A stretch of 64,000 bases of DNA from Calendula officinalis (Eukaryota > Streptophyta > Magnoliopsida > Asterales > Asteraceae). The DNA is taken from contig OY970823.1 of assembly GCA_963853835.1 (NCBI GenBank), forward strand, positions 48,211,808-48,275,807, in the 5' to 3' direction. Positions 33,791 through 44,735 of the stretch are shown here, in pieces. Every line of letters begins with the position of its first letter. Position 1 is the stretch's first letter. The notes under the pieces were generated by a model, which was not told where the DNA came from, searched no databases, and saw only the letters and a list, made by a program, of their open reading frames with translations. The position numbers and the translations under genes are program-made.

Positions 33791-36261
33791 ATGGGTAATA
33801 AGCAAGAAGAAGTTGGTTTAGAGAATAAGATTCATATAATCAATGACGATGGTGAAATCGTAAGCATGCGCATACCCGGTAACTACTCAATAATACCCGA
33901 CTCTGATCAACCTGATTCCAAGGAACCGCCAGACGATTGGTTTCCAATTACCAAGTCAAGAAAAGGGAATTCGTGGACTGCTACATTCCATTTAGTTTGC
34001 TCTGGAATCGGAATCCAAACACTCTCTCTCCCCCTTGCCTTCGTATACCTCGGCTGGTGAGCATCATATCGCACTACATTAGTCATTAAATATACTCTTA
34101 ATTTCCGTCCCACAAAAAAATATTCATTTCTCCCTAAACTTTTGTCCCATAAATAAGTTCGCATTTCTCAAATTAATAAGGTCCACTTAATAAAAAAATA
34201 CAATTAATCAAGATCTCAACAGTATCTCCTAACTATATTTCTCTCTACAAACTAACATTATATTTTAATCCAAATTATTTACATGACCACAAAGCTATAT
34301 TTTCTTAAAACTTGTACCCAAGAGAAATAAGTATTTTTTTTTTTTAGGATGGAAGGAGTATATGCTAAATTGTAGGATATATATAATCTTCTCTTGTTGC
34401 AGGTGTTGGGGGATTATCTGTTTGTGTGTGGCATTTATTTGGCAGCTGTACACCATTGGGTTGCTAGTGAGTCTTCATGAATCCATTTCCGGTACACGTT
34501 ACAGTAGATATCTTCAACTCTCAATGGCTACCTTTGGTATGTATATAATATAAAAATATCATGTTCTTAATAATGTAATTAGCTTAAAAAAGGTGATATA
34601 TCGTTAATCTTTGCTTGACTTGCATGATTGTTTGTTGAGTAATATCCCACATTGGACAATCAATGAATCTGTAATGTATATATAAGGGTCCTGATCTACT
34701 TATTTTACAACTAATTAATTTAAGTTGCAACCTCTATATATAAGATACTTCTATTCTATTTTTTAATTTTATTTCAGGTGTTAAATTGGGGAAACTTTTT
34801 GCCCTTTTCCCGGTGATGTATCTTTCCGGGGGCACTTGCGTCATGTTCATTATTACCGGCGGTGGAACAATGAAACTTTTTTACCAACTCTTGTGTGACG
34901 ATTGCTCTTCCAAAAACCCCTTGACAACAACCGAATGGTTCTTGGTCTTCGTTTGTTTGGCAATTCTTGTATCCGTATTTTGTCCAAGCCTGCATTCGGT
35001 AGCTTTGATCTCCTTTCTTGGAGCAATCATGGCCGTTGGATATTGTACGATCTTATGGATATTATTCCTTGCTAAAGGAAGGATAGACGATGTTGTTTAT
35101 GATCCTTCAAAAGCCGTCACCTCAGAGGGTGGTCGAGTGCGAAGTATCTTAAACGCACTTGGGATCATTGCGGTTGCATTTAGAGGTCATAATGTTGTGT
35201 TAGAGATACAGGGGACAATGCCATCAACCCCAAATCGCTCATCATCAAATTTCATGACGAAAGGAGTTGTAGCATCATATCTCATTATTGCAGTGTGTTT
35301 CTTCCCTCTTGCAATTTGTGGATATTGGTCCTTTGGGAACATGGTTAGCAAAAATTGTTATTTCTAAGGCCAAAATACATCGTAGTACCCTGAACGTACA
35401 TAGTTAAGTGGGTCTTTTATTAACCTGAGTTATTAACATGGTACCCTGAACTTGACAAAATAATCGATTTAGTACCATGAATCACTAATTTGGTCTTGTT
35501 TTTTCACGTGATTTGCTTATAATATCATTATATTTTGATGAACATATATTTTTTAATCCGTCAAAAGCTCCAAGGAAAGTAAGTCAAGTAAGAAAATACG
35601 TTCAAATTAATGAGTCGAGGTACTAAATGACTATTTTGTCAAGTTCAGGGTACCATGCAGCACATTTAATAGTTCATGGTAGTACATGACCTAGTTAGCC
35701 AAATTTAGTGTACTAAAATATATTATCGCCTATTTCTAATGATATTTATAAAGTTAATCCTCCTAATATTTAAAATGATTGCAGATTCCAGTCAATGGAG
35801 GAATTCTAATGGCACTTCCCTACCGCACATCCAAACCATTGTTAGGTCTCATATATGTTCAAGTTATTATAAGTTGTGTGACTGCCTTTCAAATCTACAG
35901 CATGGTTGTCTACGACAACTTGGAGCGCGCTTACGCAACACGAAAAAACCTCGAATGCCCAAAGTTAATCCGTATAGGAATCAAAATTTTCTTCGGATGC
36001 CTTACCTTTTTTATATCGGTTACTTTCCCATTTCTTCCTAACATTGCACTAATTATCGGCGGGATTGCATTACATGTGACATTTGGGTACCCATGTCTCA
36101 TGTGGATTGCGATCAAGAGACCACCGAAGAACTCCGGAAGGTGGTGGCTTAACTTTGGGCTTGGCTGTTTAGGCACAGGACTGAGTGTGATGGTAGTTGT
36201 AGGTGCAGTGTGGAACTTGGTTTGTAAAGGGTTAGATGCTAACTTTTTCCATCCACGTTGA
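33791..36261 (+). CDS. LHT-like amino-acid transporter (AAAP family), four exons
   Basis: Exons 33791-34056, 34403-34536, 34778-35343 and 35785-36261 give 480 residues with no stop. A polar cytosolic N-terminus (about 65 residues) leads to DDWFPITKSRKGNSWTATFH, then about ten hydrophobic segments: LVCSGIGIQTLSLPLAFVYL, CWGIICLCVAFIWQLY, LFALFPVMYLSGGTCVMFII, LISFLGAIMAVGYCTILWIL, then GIIAVAFRGHNVVLEIQ, which is the signature of the lysine-histidine-transporter branch. It resembles Arabidopsis LHT-like proteins such as At1g47670. Predicted role: proton-coupled uptake of amino acids at the plasma membrane; substrate unknown. Unlike the paralogue at 59.7 kb, there is no intron after LEIQ. Introns 1 and 3 each contain a MITE. 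Confidence 0.93.
34095..34358. mobile_element. Stowaway-type MITE in transporter intron 1
   Basis: 264 bp; ends CTCTTAATTTCCGTCCCAC (left) and CTCCTTCCATCCTAAAAAA (right, reversed), flanked by TA. It makes up most of intron 1. Confidence 0.7.
35368..35730. mobile_element. Mutator-type MITE in transporter intron 3
   Basis: 363 bp with inverted internal blocks (GTACCCTGAACTTGACAAAA and its complement) and a perfect 9-bp TSD, TATTTCTAA (35359-35367, 35731-35739). It begins only 24 bp past the exon 3 donor. No coding capacity. Confidence 0.82.
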
Positions 36262-36330
36262 TATGGATTTGGTTCAAATCATAGACAAAATGAGGGAAAA
36301 TAAATTCTATTATGCACTAAGAAGAAACTA

Positions 36331-36420
36331 AAGGGCCTTTGGCTTGGCTTAGTGATAAGATACTTGCCCCCATCTTGTGGCACATATTAAACAAAACCCT
36401 TAAACAATGTACTAAGAAAG
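36331..36420 (+). mobile_element. Possible truncated SINE
   Basis: Starts GGGCCTTTGGCTTGGCTTAG, with a pol III A-box-like TGGCTTAGTGATAAG, but no B box follows. It resembles the better SINE at 37265. Weak. Confidence 0.35.
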
Positions 36421-36683
36421 AAACGAACTTTATCAAATCAAATATATATATTTGGAAACCAACGTATATAAAGTTGCGATTTACATATGAAGTAACATTG
36501 GAAATTGCGTGGAATGTTCTGCTTCCTTAAACACACTTGCTAAGTTGTCGTGCACGATTGGCTGTATATTAGCTTATAATGGTAATTTTGTTATAGTTTA
36601 CGAATCTTTTCAACTTAATTTGGGAAAAGTTTTTAATGAAAAGTGTAATTCTTCCATTTGCAATTCAATAAACACCCATTTGA

Positions 36684-36902
36684 ACTATTTTTCTGTCCGG
36701 TTCGGTTTCGGTTCAGTCTTTTAGGCCAAATGTTCATCGTTTTCCGAAAATCAAACCGAACCAAGCCGAAACCGATAGAGCCGAAACCGAAAATAATGAA
36801 TTTTCAAAACCGAATTGATAACATGTTATCGGTTTTGATTCGGTTCGGTTTCAGTCAGTTTTCAGTTCGGTTCGGTTTTTTCGATCCAAATACTCACCCC
36901 TA
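36684..36902. repeat. CCGAA/TTCGG-rich block, probable hAT-type MITE fragment
   Basis: Dense CCGAACC/GGTTCGG motifs in both orientations, ending at CTCACCCCTA, which reversed is TAGGGGTGAG, a hAT-like terminus. The left end is not identified. Open frames across it are repeat artefacts. Confidence 0.45.
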
Positions 36903-37264
36903 ACCTCAATGACCACATCAATAAAAATAGATCAAATTTGCAAGTATCAACATTTAAACATAATGACATGAAATTAGTTCAAAATTATAAGATAAAAAAT
37001 GAAATCACTTCCATTTATGATTCAATCTCCAGCTCAACAAACTCAAAAATAAACCAAACAGAAAAAAAAAAAAAAACATCCAAAAGCAGAGGAATTTAGC
37101 ATGAAATTTGCAACTATCAACATTTAAATATAATGTCATGAAATTATTTTCAAAATTATATAAAATATAATATAAACTCACTTCCATGTATGATTCAGTC
37201 TCGAGCCCAAAAACTCAAAAGTAAACCAAACAAAAAAACATCAAAAGCAAGATATATATTTACT

Positions 37265-37390
37265 AAAGGGTCTTTGGCCTAATGGTATGATGTTTGCCTC
37301 ACAACCTTGAGGCTAGGGGTTCGAGTTCCGCCGTGAACATATGTGAAAATTAGGTGTAGATTATAATTGCCGTTTAAAAAAAAAAAAGCA
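37265..37390 (+). mobile_element. tRNA-derived SINE with poly(A) tail
   Basis: Begins GGGTCTTTGGCCTAATGGTA (A box TGGCCTAATGG), has GGGGTTCGAGTTCCGCC (B box, one base inserted), a short unrelated body and an A-rich tail. It is not a tRNA gene: there is no acceptor stem and the anticodon arm is imperfect. No clear TSD. Confidence 0.65.
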
Positions 37391-37458
37391 AAGTCAATTT
37401 AGCTTGAAATTTGTAATATAACATTAATTGTAATCCATACTTTAAATAACATGACAAT

Positions 37459-38098
37459 TAGGGTGCCCAAAGGGTCGACCCGACCCGACTCAAACCCGAA
37501 CCCGGTTATGCTAATCGGGTCGGGTCTATTCGGGTTTCATGTTATTATCGGGTGCTTTAAACCCGATCCGACCAACCCAATTCGTTATCGGGTCGGGTTT
37601 CAGGTTAGAATTTATTACCTTTATCGGGTTCGGGTTGACCCGACCCGACTCAAACCCGAACCCGGTTATGCTAATCGGGTCGGGTCTATTCGGGTTTCAT
37701 GTTATTATCGGGTTCGGGTTGATCGGATTAGACCTGATTAAAGTTGAAGTATTTTATTTGAATTATTTCCTACAAAAATTAAGATATTTTACTATTAAAT
37801 CAGTTAATTAACAAATTATATGACAAAGTATTAAAAAAAAATCAATTAATAATTACAAGTGTTAAAACTCATAAAATTTAATATATTAAATAATTTCTTT
37901 AATTTTACCAAAAATTCTTAACTCAAGTGTAACCCGACCAACTCGACCGGGTTAACCCGACAAACCCGAAACCTGACCAACCCGAACCCGACAAACCCGA
38001 ATCCTTATTGGGTCGGGTTTAGGTTAGAAGTTTTTTTAACCTCAAACCCGACCCGATAAGAGCCGGGTCGGGTCGGGTTAACCCTTTGGGCACTCCTA
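37459..38098. mobile_element. hAT-type MITE built of ACCCG repeats
   Basis: 640 bp; inverted ends TAGGGTGCCCAAAGGGT (left) and TAGGAGTGCCCAAAGGGT (right, reversed), flanked by a perfect 8-bp TSD, ATGACAAT (37451-37458, 38099-38106), the hAT hallmark. The interior is packed with ACCCG/CGGGT units. No transposase. A related fragment lies at 58570. Confidence 0.87.
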
Positions 38099-38175
38099 AT
38101 GACAATGAAGCAAAATAAATGTTGCCTTAGTTGTAATTAATATATGGGTTTAAATAATGACAACTTTAAGATCTG

Positions 38176-39176
38176 TGTTAGTCCCGTGATAAGTGATTAA
38201 ATACACTTATACGCTTTCACTGACCAAATAAAAATTATGGTGACACTCAACAATCTTTTTAAACCTTTATTTATTAATCAATAATGATAAAACAAAGATA
38301 CAAGTAGTTTGCTGAATAGCTAAGAACAAGAATCCTAACTAAACTACTTATAAGAGGTAGACAATAGCAAATACTATCTAAGACAAGTATTGATCAACAA
38401 ATGATCAAGCACAAGACAAGACACCTTTGTTGTTAAGATTCAATTCTCAAATTAAGCAACAAAAGGTATCACTAGTTGTTCACACTTTTCTCAAAGGGTA
38501 TTTTCTGATGAAGCTTTTAGCAAAGTGAGAACGTGTTGAATGCACACGGAATTCGTTCGTTAAGTCTTCATTAAATAGTGTTTGAGAAGCGTGACCGCTC
38601 AGTAATGTAAGAAAGAATCCACGTGTAAGGATTCCGTTGGTGCATAGGATATTTCATGCGACGAGCACTACTATCGGAATCCTGACAGTACTTTCTGTCG
38701 TTTTATGATCGCTGATATCCTCTAGAAGATTTGCATAGGATTCCCTTTGTCGGCGACATACAAACTTTTTCTTTACTTGTGTCTTACTGTGACACTGAAA
38801 TTTCATGCCTTTGTACGCTTCAGATCCCCATGAGTCTTCGGATACTCATGCTTCTACAGATGGCAGACAGCTTCATTGACCTTCACTAAGAGTTTTGCTT
38901 AGAGAAGTATATATCCTCAAGGCTCAGCGTTATTGTCAAGTGTACGCCGAACCTGCTACAACTATCTGATTGATTGATCTGTCTCTGATTCCGCACGGGG
39001 AACTGACCGTTGCTTCAGTTGATGATCAGATAGTGTAGCTATGTAACTGAAATCCGAACATATCAGATTTAGTTACCCACAATCTGAAGAACTAATCTTC
39101 AGATTGTCTTCTAACTATTTGCCTCTTTGTCTTCATTAAATCTCTTTCAGTGAGGGATGCTTTCAGCGACCGAACA
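38176..39176 (-). mobile_element. 3' LTR of the 19.2-kb element
   Basis: 1,001 bp, from TGTTAGTCCCG to CGACCGAACA on the plus strand. It lacks about 100 bp present in the 5' LTR near 57120-57225 but is otherwise similar. Confidence 0.88.
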
Positions 39177-40652
39177 ATGCCCCCTATTTGATGTAGACAA
39201 ATAGTTAGGCAACTCCACCTGAATGTGTGAAGGTTTTATATTTAAACTTGAGTATTTTCACACTTCAGATAGGATCTTTGACATACCTAGAAAATATTAC
39301 AATAAGATGATGATCTGATTCAATCGGATCATGATTTAGTTCGGTGACTCATATATTTTCATTTTGAGTTCTTTTAGAGATATAACAACTTAAGTGCTAC
39401 TCGTATGTCAAAATGATTTCTATGTAACTGATATAATTCATTCATCTGAGCAAAAGATACTAAAAATGTAAATTTTTTAGCATATGACAACGAATAGATA
39501 TAGTTAAGTACAGACAATTGTTTTAGAAACACAAAACATCAACACAAAAACACCAGCAGGGCCCCTCCTTTCTTCCGGTTACTTCTTCCTGCCCTTGTGA
39601 CTCCCTTGGCCCATCCTCTGATATTCTTCCTCCTTTGCCTCTGCTAGTTCTTCCTCAGACAGCCTAATTCCCCTGGAAGCCATCCTAACCTTTTCTTCTT
39701 CTTCTTTTGGGACCACTGGTCCTTTGCTCTTTTTAATTTTGGAGGAAGGGGTAAAGGAAGGGATTTTTCCCTTGTTAAGACACAGATTTTGGATTTTTCT
39801 CTTGGGAGCTTGGACTGGATTCCTTCCTATAACAATCGAGGAAGGGGCTTTGGGGATACTAGCATCACCACCTGGATGAATTTCTGGTAGCTCCACAAAT
39901 AAGTTACTCGACCTCCGTTCACGAGCGGCCATTGAATACCGCTTAGAGGTCCCCATCACACTCTGATTCAAACCAAGTGTTGGGTCATATTTGTTGTAAC
40001 CAATAGTCTAGGGGGCATTGTGTAATTAGTTGAAATTAGGTATAGGTATAAATACCTTGGTCTTAGCTAATTACAATTAACCTTTTCCATAATTTGTAAT
40101 GTTCATATCCTAATGCAAAGTGTTCAAGTTTTCTATTCATCTCAATCTTCCTAATTCTTACTTGATATTGCTTAATCTAAGATTAATCCTTGAATTCACA
40201 AACAACAATTGCTATCAGAGCAAAAATGTTAATTGATAAGATCCAAATCAGTAGAGATTAAGCATTTTATGAAGATTTTGATGGGGTTTTGAAGAGTTTT
40301 TGTAGAAAAAGTCAAAGAAAATCAAATCTGATCAAAATCGAAGGTATGATTCACGTTTTTGACATTATAACTTTGTTCCATTACTGAGTTTGAGCAAATT
40401 AGTAACAAATCTCATATTAAAATCATCAAAAACAAGGTTTAATTTCGTTTTTAAAAGTTCAAAAATGAAGAATATGGAGAACACCATACTTTCGTAGTTA
40501 TAAAGCTAAAATCGAGAAAATCAGAACGTGTTTTTGAAAAATTGTTTGAATAGGATTGTAGGTAATTGAAAAACGAACGTTTTTAAAAAGAATCACTCGA
40601 TTTGGTTAAGAAATGAGAAAGTTATGATGATTTTAGTATAATTTTGAAAATT

Positions 40653-40770
40653 GAGATCTCTTCGCGGGTCGAGAACTGGTTTACGGGTCGAGATCTGTTC
40701 GCGGGTCGAGAACTGGGTTACGGGTCGAGATCTGTTCGCGGGTCGAGAAAAGGTTCTCGGGTCGAGATAT
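40653..40770 (+). repeat. Tandem CGGGTCGAGA repeats
   Basis: Units of about 38 bp built on two half-units, TTCGCGGGTCGAGAACTGG and TTACGGGTCGAGATCTG, about three copies. Non-coding. Confidence 0.8.
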
Positions 40771-40946
40771 CACAAAAACCCGAGAAGTACAATTGAAAAA
40801 TAAGAAAAAGGCTGAAACAAGTACCCATACGACGTCGTTTTAAGAGATCATAAAGTTCCATTTCTGATTTGAGATATCAGTTCCCAAGATCGTATAGTCA
40901 AGTCAATTCTTAATCACTTTTTAATTTTATATTATATATCATAATT

Positions 40947-41372
40947 TTGAAAAAGAAAAAGCTGATAATCTCAGTCTCTCTCTTCTTATCCATCTCTCTC
41001 TCCTTCTTCTCCTATTTCCATCGTAACACCATATCCGGTGACCACCGTTACACCATTTCCGGTCATGTCCTCAGTTCAGAGCCATCGCCGAACTCCGCCA
41101 TCAACCGTCTTCTCCGGTGGTTTATAGCTTTTCCGGCGACTCCCCATCTCCACCAGTTTTTCTTTTTCTCCACCAAGCTCACGCGCCACCTCTGGCATAA
41201 CTTCTCGACTTCCGCCACCGCCGACCTCCGCCGCCATTCTCCACCTTCTTCTCCGGCAAGTTCTGAGATTTTGAGCAACCCACCTTCTCCGGCGACCCAA
41301 AAGGGCAAGCTTCTTGAAAATTTTATTGAAATTTTCCACAAACCAGGAAGATTTCATGAAACTGGCACACTC
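40947..41372 (+). pseudogene. Unidentified Ser/Pro-rich ORF, possible captured gene 5' end
   Basis: An open frame of about 140 codons starting MKKKKLIISVSLFLSISLSF, whose hydrophobic N-terminus looks like a signal peptide or anchor, followed by Ser/Pro/His-rich residues. Composition (CT- and CCGG-rich) differs from the AT-rich surroundings and resembles a plant gene 5' end. It has no domain I recognise and runs into the host element's sequence at its end, so it is unlikely to be a full gene. Antisense frames here are less plausible. Confidence 0.35.
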
Positions 41373-43239
41373 CGGTTCCTCGAACCCTCTGGTGCGTCGG
41401 TTTGTCCTGATCTTGGTGCCTGATTAGTTGCAGGAGAGAGGTCCTGATCCGAACTTGAAGTCCAACTAATGGGTAATTCATACCCAACATCAGGATTTAC
41501 AGCTTGATTTGTTTCTTGAATGGGAGTTTCCTTAGGCTCCACCACTGGATTCACAAATGCAACCTCTTCAGCATGAGGTTCAGTAACAAACTCTTCAACA
41601 TTCTCATGATCGACATTTGAGAAACCACGACTTGACTTTGAGCGGGAGGGATTGACCTGAGATTTGGACACCTGATGGACCTAGGAGGGGTCCAAACCAA
41701 CGTTCGCAATCCTTTGAGAGACTGGAGTGGGAGAGGGTGAGAATTCCCTTATCTGGTTTGGGTTCAGGGGTGACGCAACCCTGTACCTTTAGCTTCTAGT
41801 TTTGTATCGGTGTGCCCTTTTAGTCTCCGAGTGCTTAGATTTCTCAAACACTCGGTTGGTCTTGCGGATCGGAGGCCGACTTGTTTGATTATTAGGTGGT
41901 GGCGAGGAGTGGTCAGAAGATGAGTGGATGTGCATCTCCTTTTCCTCTGAAAACAAAGAACCAGTCGCTTGGGTATCTTAAGGGTGTGCATGCGAAACAC
42001 TGTTTTTAGATCCCGTGTAAAAGTAAAAGTTAACATACCGTCCGGTAGTTCAGGTGCAACCTCTGTTTCCTTGCTTGAGAAATTTGAGCGTCCAACCATT
42101 CCAGGTTTGAAGTAGGGTCCTACGTTATGATTAAAAACTTGTTCCCGTAGGGAGTGTAAGAAGATCATACAAAGAAAGCGAGGAAAAGGAATCAAAAGAT
42201 CTCTGTCAGCTGCAACAACCTTCTTCACAAGTTGTGAGAATATAAGAGATCCATAATAAACTATGGTGTTCGAAAATAACGCAGCCCCAATGATCAATTC
42301 ATGACCCGACACAGAGTCATACCCACCCGTTTTGCTTGATAAGCACTGAGAGATAGTCATAAAGAAGGCTGAAAAGAGTAGACCCATCAAAGTTCTTGAG
42401 ATTCCTCTGGAGTAAGATCCCCTGTATTTGATATATGGAAGAATGATCTTCTTTGCCTCTTCAATGAATGGAGTAGGTTCAAAAACCCGTGAAGCACGAA
42501 CGTAGTCCATCTTGGTTGCAATTCCGAAGGTTGAAAGGTTGAAAGATACAGTGTGTTGACCATGTAGAATGGTTCCAGAAATTACATCTTCCCCGCTTGC
42601 ATTTGATGTTGTGCATGTATACAAAAAAGGGGGTGATTTTTGTACCATAACTTTTAAGGTATGTACCACATCCCATGCTTAATATACTTGTACGTTTAGC
42701 TGTAAAATATGTACTGTGTGGTATGACCATTAAAAGTTGTGGTAGCAATATAAATTCTCATACCAAAACTCTAGTAGCATTGATTTTGACAAGGGGATGT
42801 CAAAATGTAGGGTATCCCTCAATGGATGATGATCGAAATATGTAATAAGTTCCTTAAACTCAGGCTTCAAATTTCTAACACCGGGATTAAGATTGCTTCT
42901 TGAGTTGTTTTTGTTGTAGTAAATATCAGTGTAGGGATACAACATACTTGGATCAGGTTTAATGGACTTGGGTAATATAACATCGAGAGGAATCTTTGAT
43001 GAGGAAGCCATGAGAGTGAGATGAGTGTAGATGATTTTGTGAAGAAGATGAGAGAGTTTTTGATTGCGAGAGGAAAGTTTGTGAAGAAGAAAGTGTATGA
43101 TATGAGGAAAATGTGGAGTAAGTGGGGAAGGACGTGGGAGACGGTTTGGTCGATGGTTGGAATTTGAAAAGTTAAAATGATCGTGTGGTGGAGATGGGGA
43201 GTTATTTATAGGTATGCTAGGTATGATGATAGAAGTCAA

Positions 43240-44735
43240 TCAAATGGCAGCGTAGTGTGGCGGGAAATGACATCGAGGGGTCAATATTTAATGTCAGCTA
43301 GGAGAGATTGACCAATGGCACTTGAGTGTCTGTTTTGAAGATGGGTCCAATGAGAATGCTACACCTCATGATAATCTAATGGCGTTCAGCATCCGATATG
43401 ACATCAGATTGTCATTACAAATAGATGGCGTCTGAAATCATGGAAAACTGAAAATTCTTTTTTTTTTTTTGAATCTATATAAGTATATGAAAAATTCATT
43501 CGAAAGCATGCACATATTAAAGATGTGAATTTTTTAAGGCACTGAAGATAATGGTTCAGTGAGACATTGAATATGAAAGTTCAGATGCTCAACAACGCAT
43601 GGAACTCAGAGTTTAGTGCACTAAGTACACCAACATCAGATAATGAAAGAATAAAAGAAACAACATTCAGAGATCAGTGTTTCCTTCATAGAATCTTATC
43701 CTTATTTTCCATAAAATTAATATGAACTAAGTTGACTGATAGATTTAGTCGTATTTATTTTATTCCTTGAACTGATAAAATGCCTTTTTCCTGATCATAA
43801 TGAAATGTTGAAGCATGGCTTATAAATCAGGTGATGTTTCAGTATTTCAAGTGAATGATTCCATACAAAAAAAAATTGAGGCATTTTTACAAACATAAAG
43901 CAAGATAAAAAATTTAATATAACATTTATAAAGATTCTTGCATAATGATGATCAGTGGAAAGAAAAAAAAATTCAAACAGAAACATACTGGAAAACAACC
44001 TTCATTCTTTGAAATAGAGAAAAACAACAACATAGATGATGAAAATAGCAGCAATACTGGTTGGCTTTAAACGAGTTTAGACGATGAGAAAATATTTACT
44101 TTTCCTTATTGATGATACAGTGAAAAACGTTGGGACGCACAACTGATCATAAATCGGATGTCTTCATGTTGTCTGCCCTGCACGAACCTTCAGCTCATTC
44201 ATGGACTTTTGGGTACCCACTGAGAGATGGATACCATAATGTTCTTGTTGTCATCACTGTTAGCTACCTTCTTTGATATGCTCTTCTCAGTATCTGATGA
44301 CTTTCTTGATCCTGATGCCATCATTCTTTCATCAGTGTGGTTGTGACAGTTTTTGCTTTCATGATTCTTATTGCCACATTGGTAACATCACCTCTTACTA
44401 ACATGATCAGTCTGGAGTTCTTTTGAAGGCTGACTGTCATCAATCTTCATCTCCTCATTCACCTCTAAAATAATATTTTGCATTACATAGTCTTCCGTTG
44501 ATAGATGTTGGATTAGTTGGAAATCATTCATTTGTTGAACACTTGGATTGAGCTAATCATTTATCAGACCGTTATCAAGGATCATATCTTCCTTTACATC
44601 ACTCTCCCCCTGAAGAACTAGGGGATGCTGAGTAGTCACCTCCACAATTTTGACAACTTGGGGTGCAGGGTTAGGCTGTTGAACCGGTTGAATGAAGAAT
44701 GCTAGGTTTTGTAGGGGCTCGAGCAAGGCTTGTAG
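43240..44735. other. Non-coding spacer in the 19.2-kb element
   Basis: AT-rich sequence between the extra ORF and the gag end, where pol would be expected. I could not recognise an integrase, reverse transcriptase or RNase H motif on either strand. Confidence 0.55.

Larger units (their letters stand above)
39978..41372 (+). mobile_element. LTR-like remnant inserted in the extra ORF
   Basis: Begins TGTTGGGTCATATTTG and reaches about 40204 with features of a short LTR, including TATAGGTATAAATACC as a TATA box, then a near-PBS (TGCTATCAGAGC, 40210-40221). No downstream LTR copy is present before the host ORF resumes at about 41372. The interior has tandem repeats and a possible captured coding segment. 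Right boundary inferred from where the host ORF stops being open. Confidence 0.55.
39579..43011 (-). pseudogene. Extra ORF of the 19.2-kb element, broken and split
   Basis: Downstream of gag, where some large plant Copia elements carry an extra (env-like or unknown) ORF. The start MASSSKIPLDVILPKS (ATG 43011) continues with LRDTLHFDIPLSKSMLLEFW; after frame breaks near 42730, ISGTILHGQHTVSFNLSTFG, MTISQCLSSKTGGYDSVSGH and IPFPRFLCMIFLHSLRE follow. After further breaks come a Pro/Glu-rich stretch (41671-41377), then after a roughly 1.4-kb insertion a basic tail (39971-39579, MAARERRSSNLF to HKGRKK). I recognise the FFMTISQCLSSKTGG-type block from uncharacterised retrotransposon ORFs but know no function. 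No signal peptide or transmembrane pair is evident, so env identity is not supported. Confidence 0.6.

Noticed and set aside
37265..37345. tRNA gene
   Set aside because: A and B box-like motifs exist but there is no acceptor stem, the B box has an extra base and a poly(A) tail follows; a SINE fits better.
37451..37811. Repetitive ORFs with RPDSNPNPVMLIGSG-type repeats
   Set aside because: They are translations of ACCCG repeats inside a hAT-type MITE.
39579..43239. Envelope gene
   Set aside because: Position would fit, but I see no signal peptide, transmembrane anchor or other env feature, so I call it an extra ORF of unknown role.
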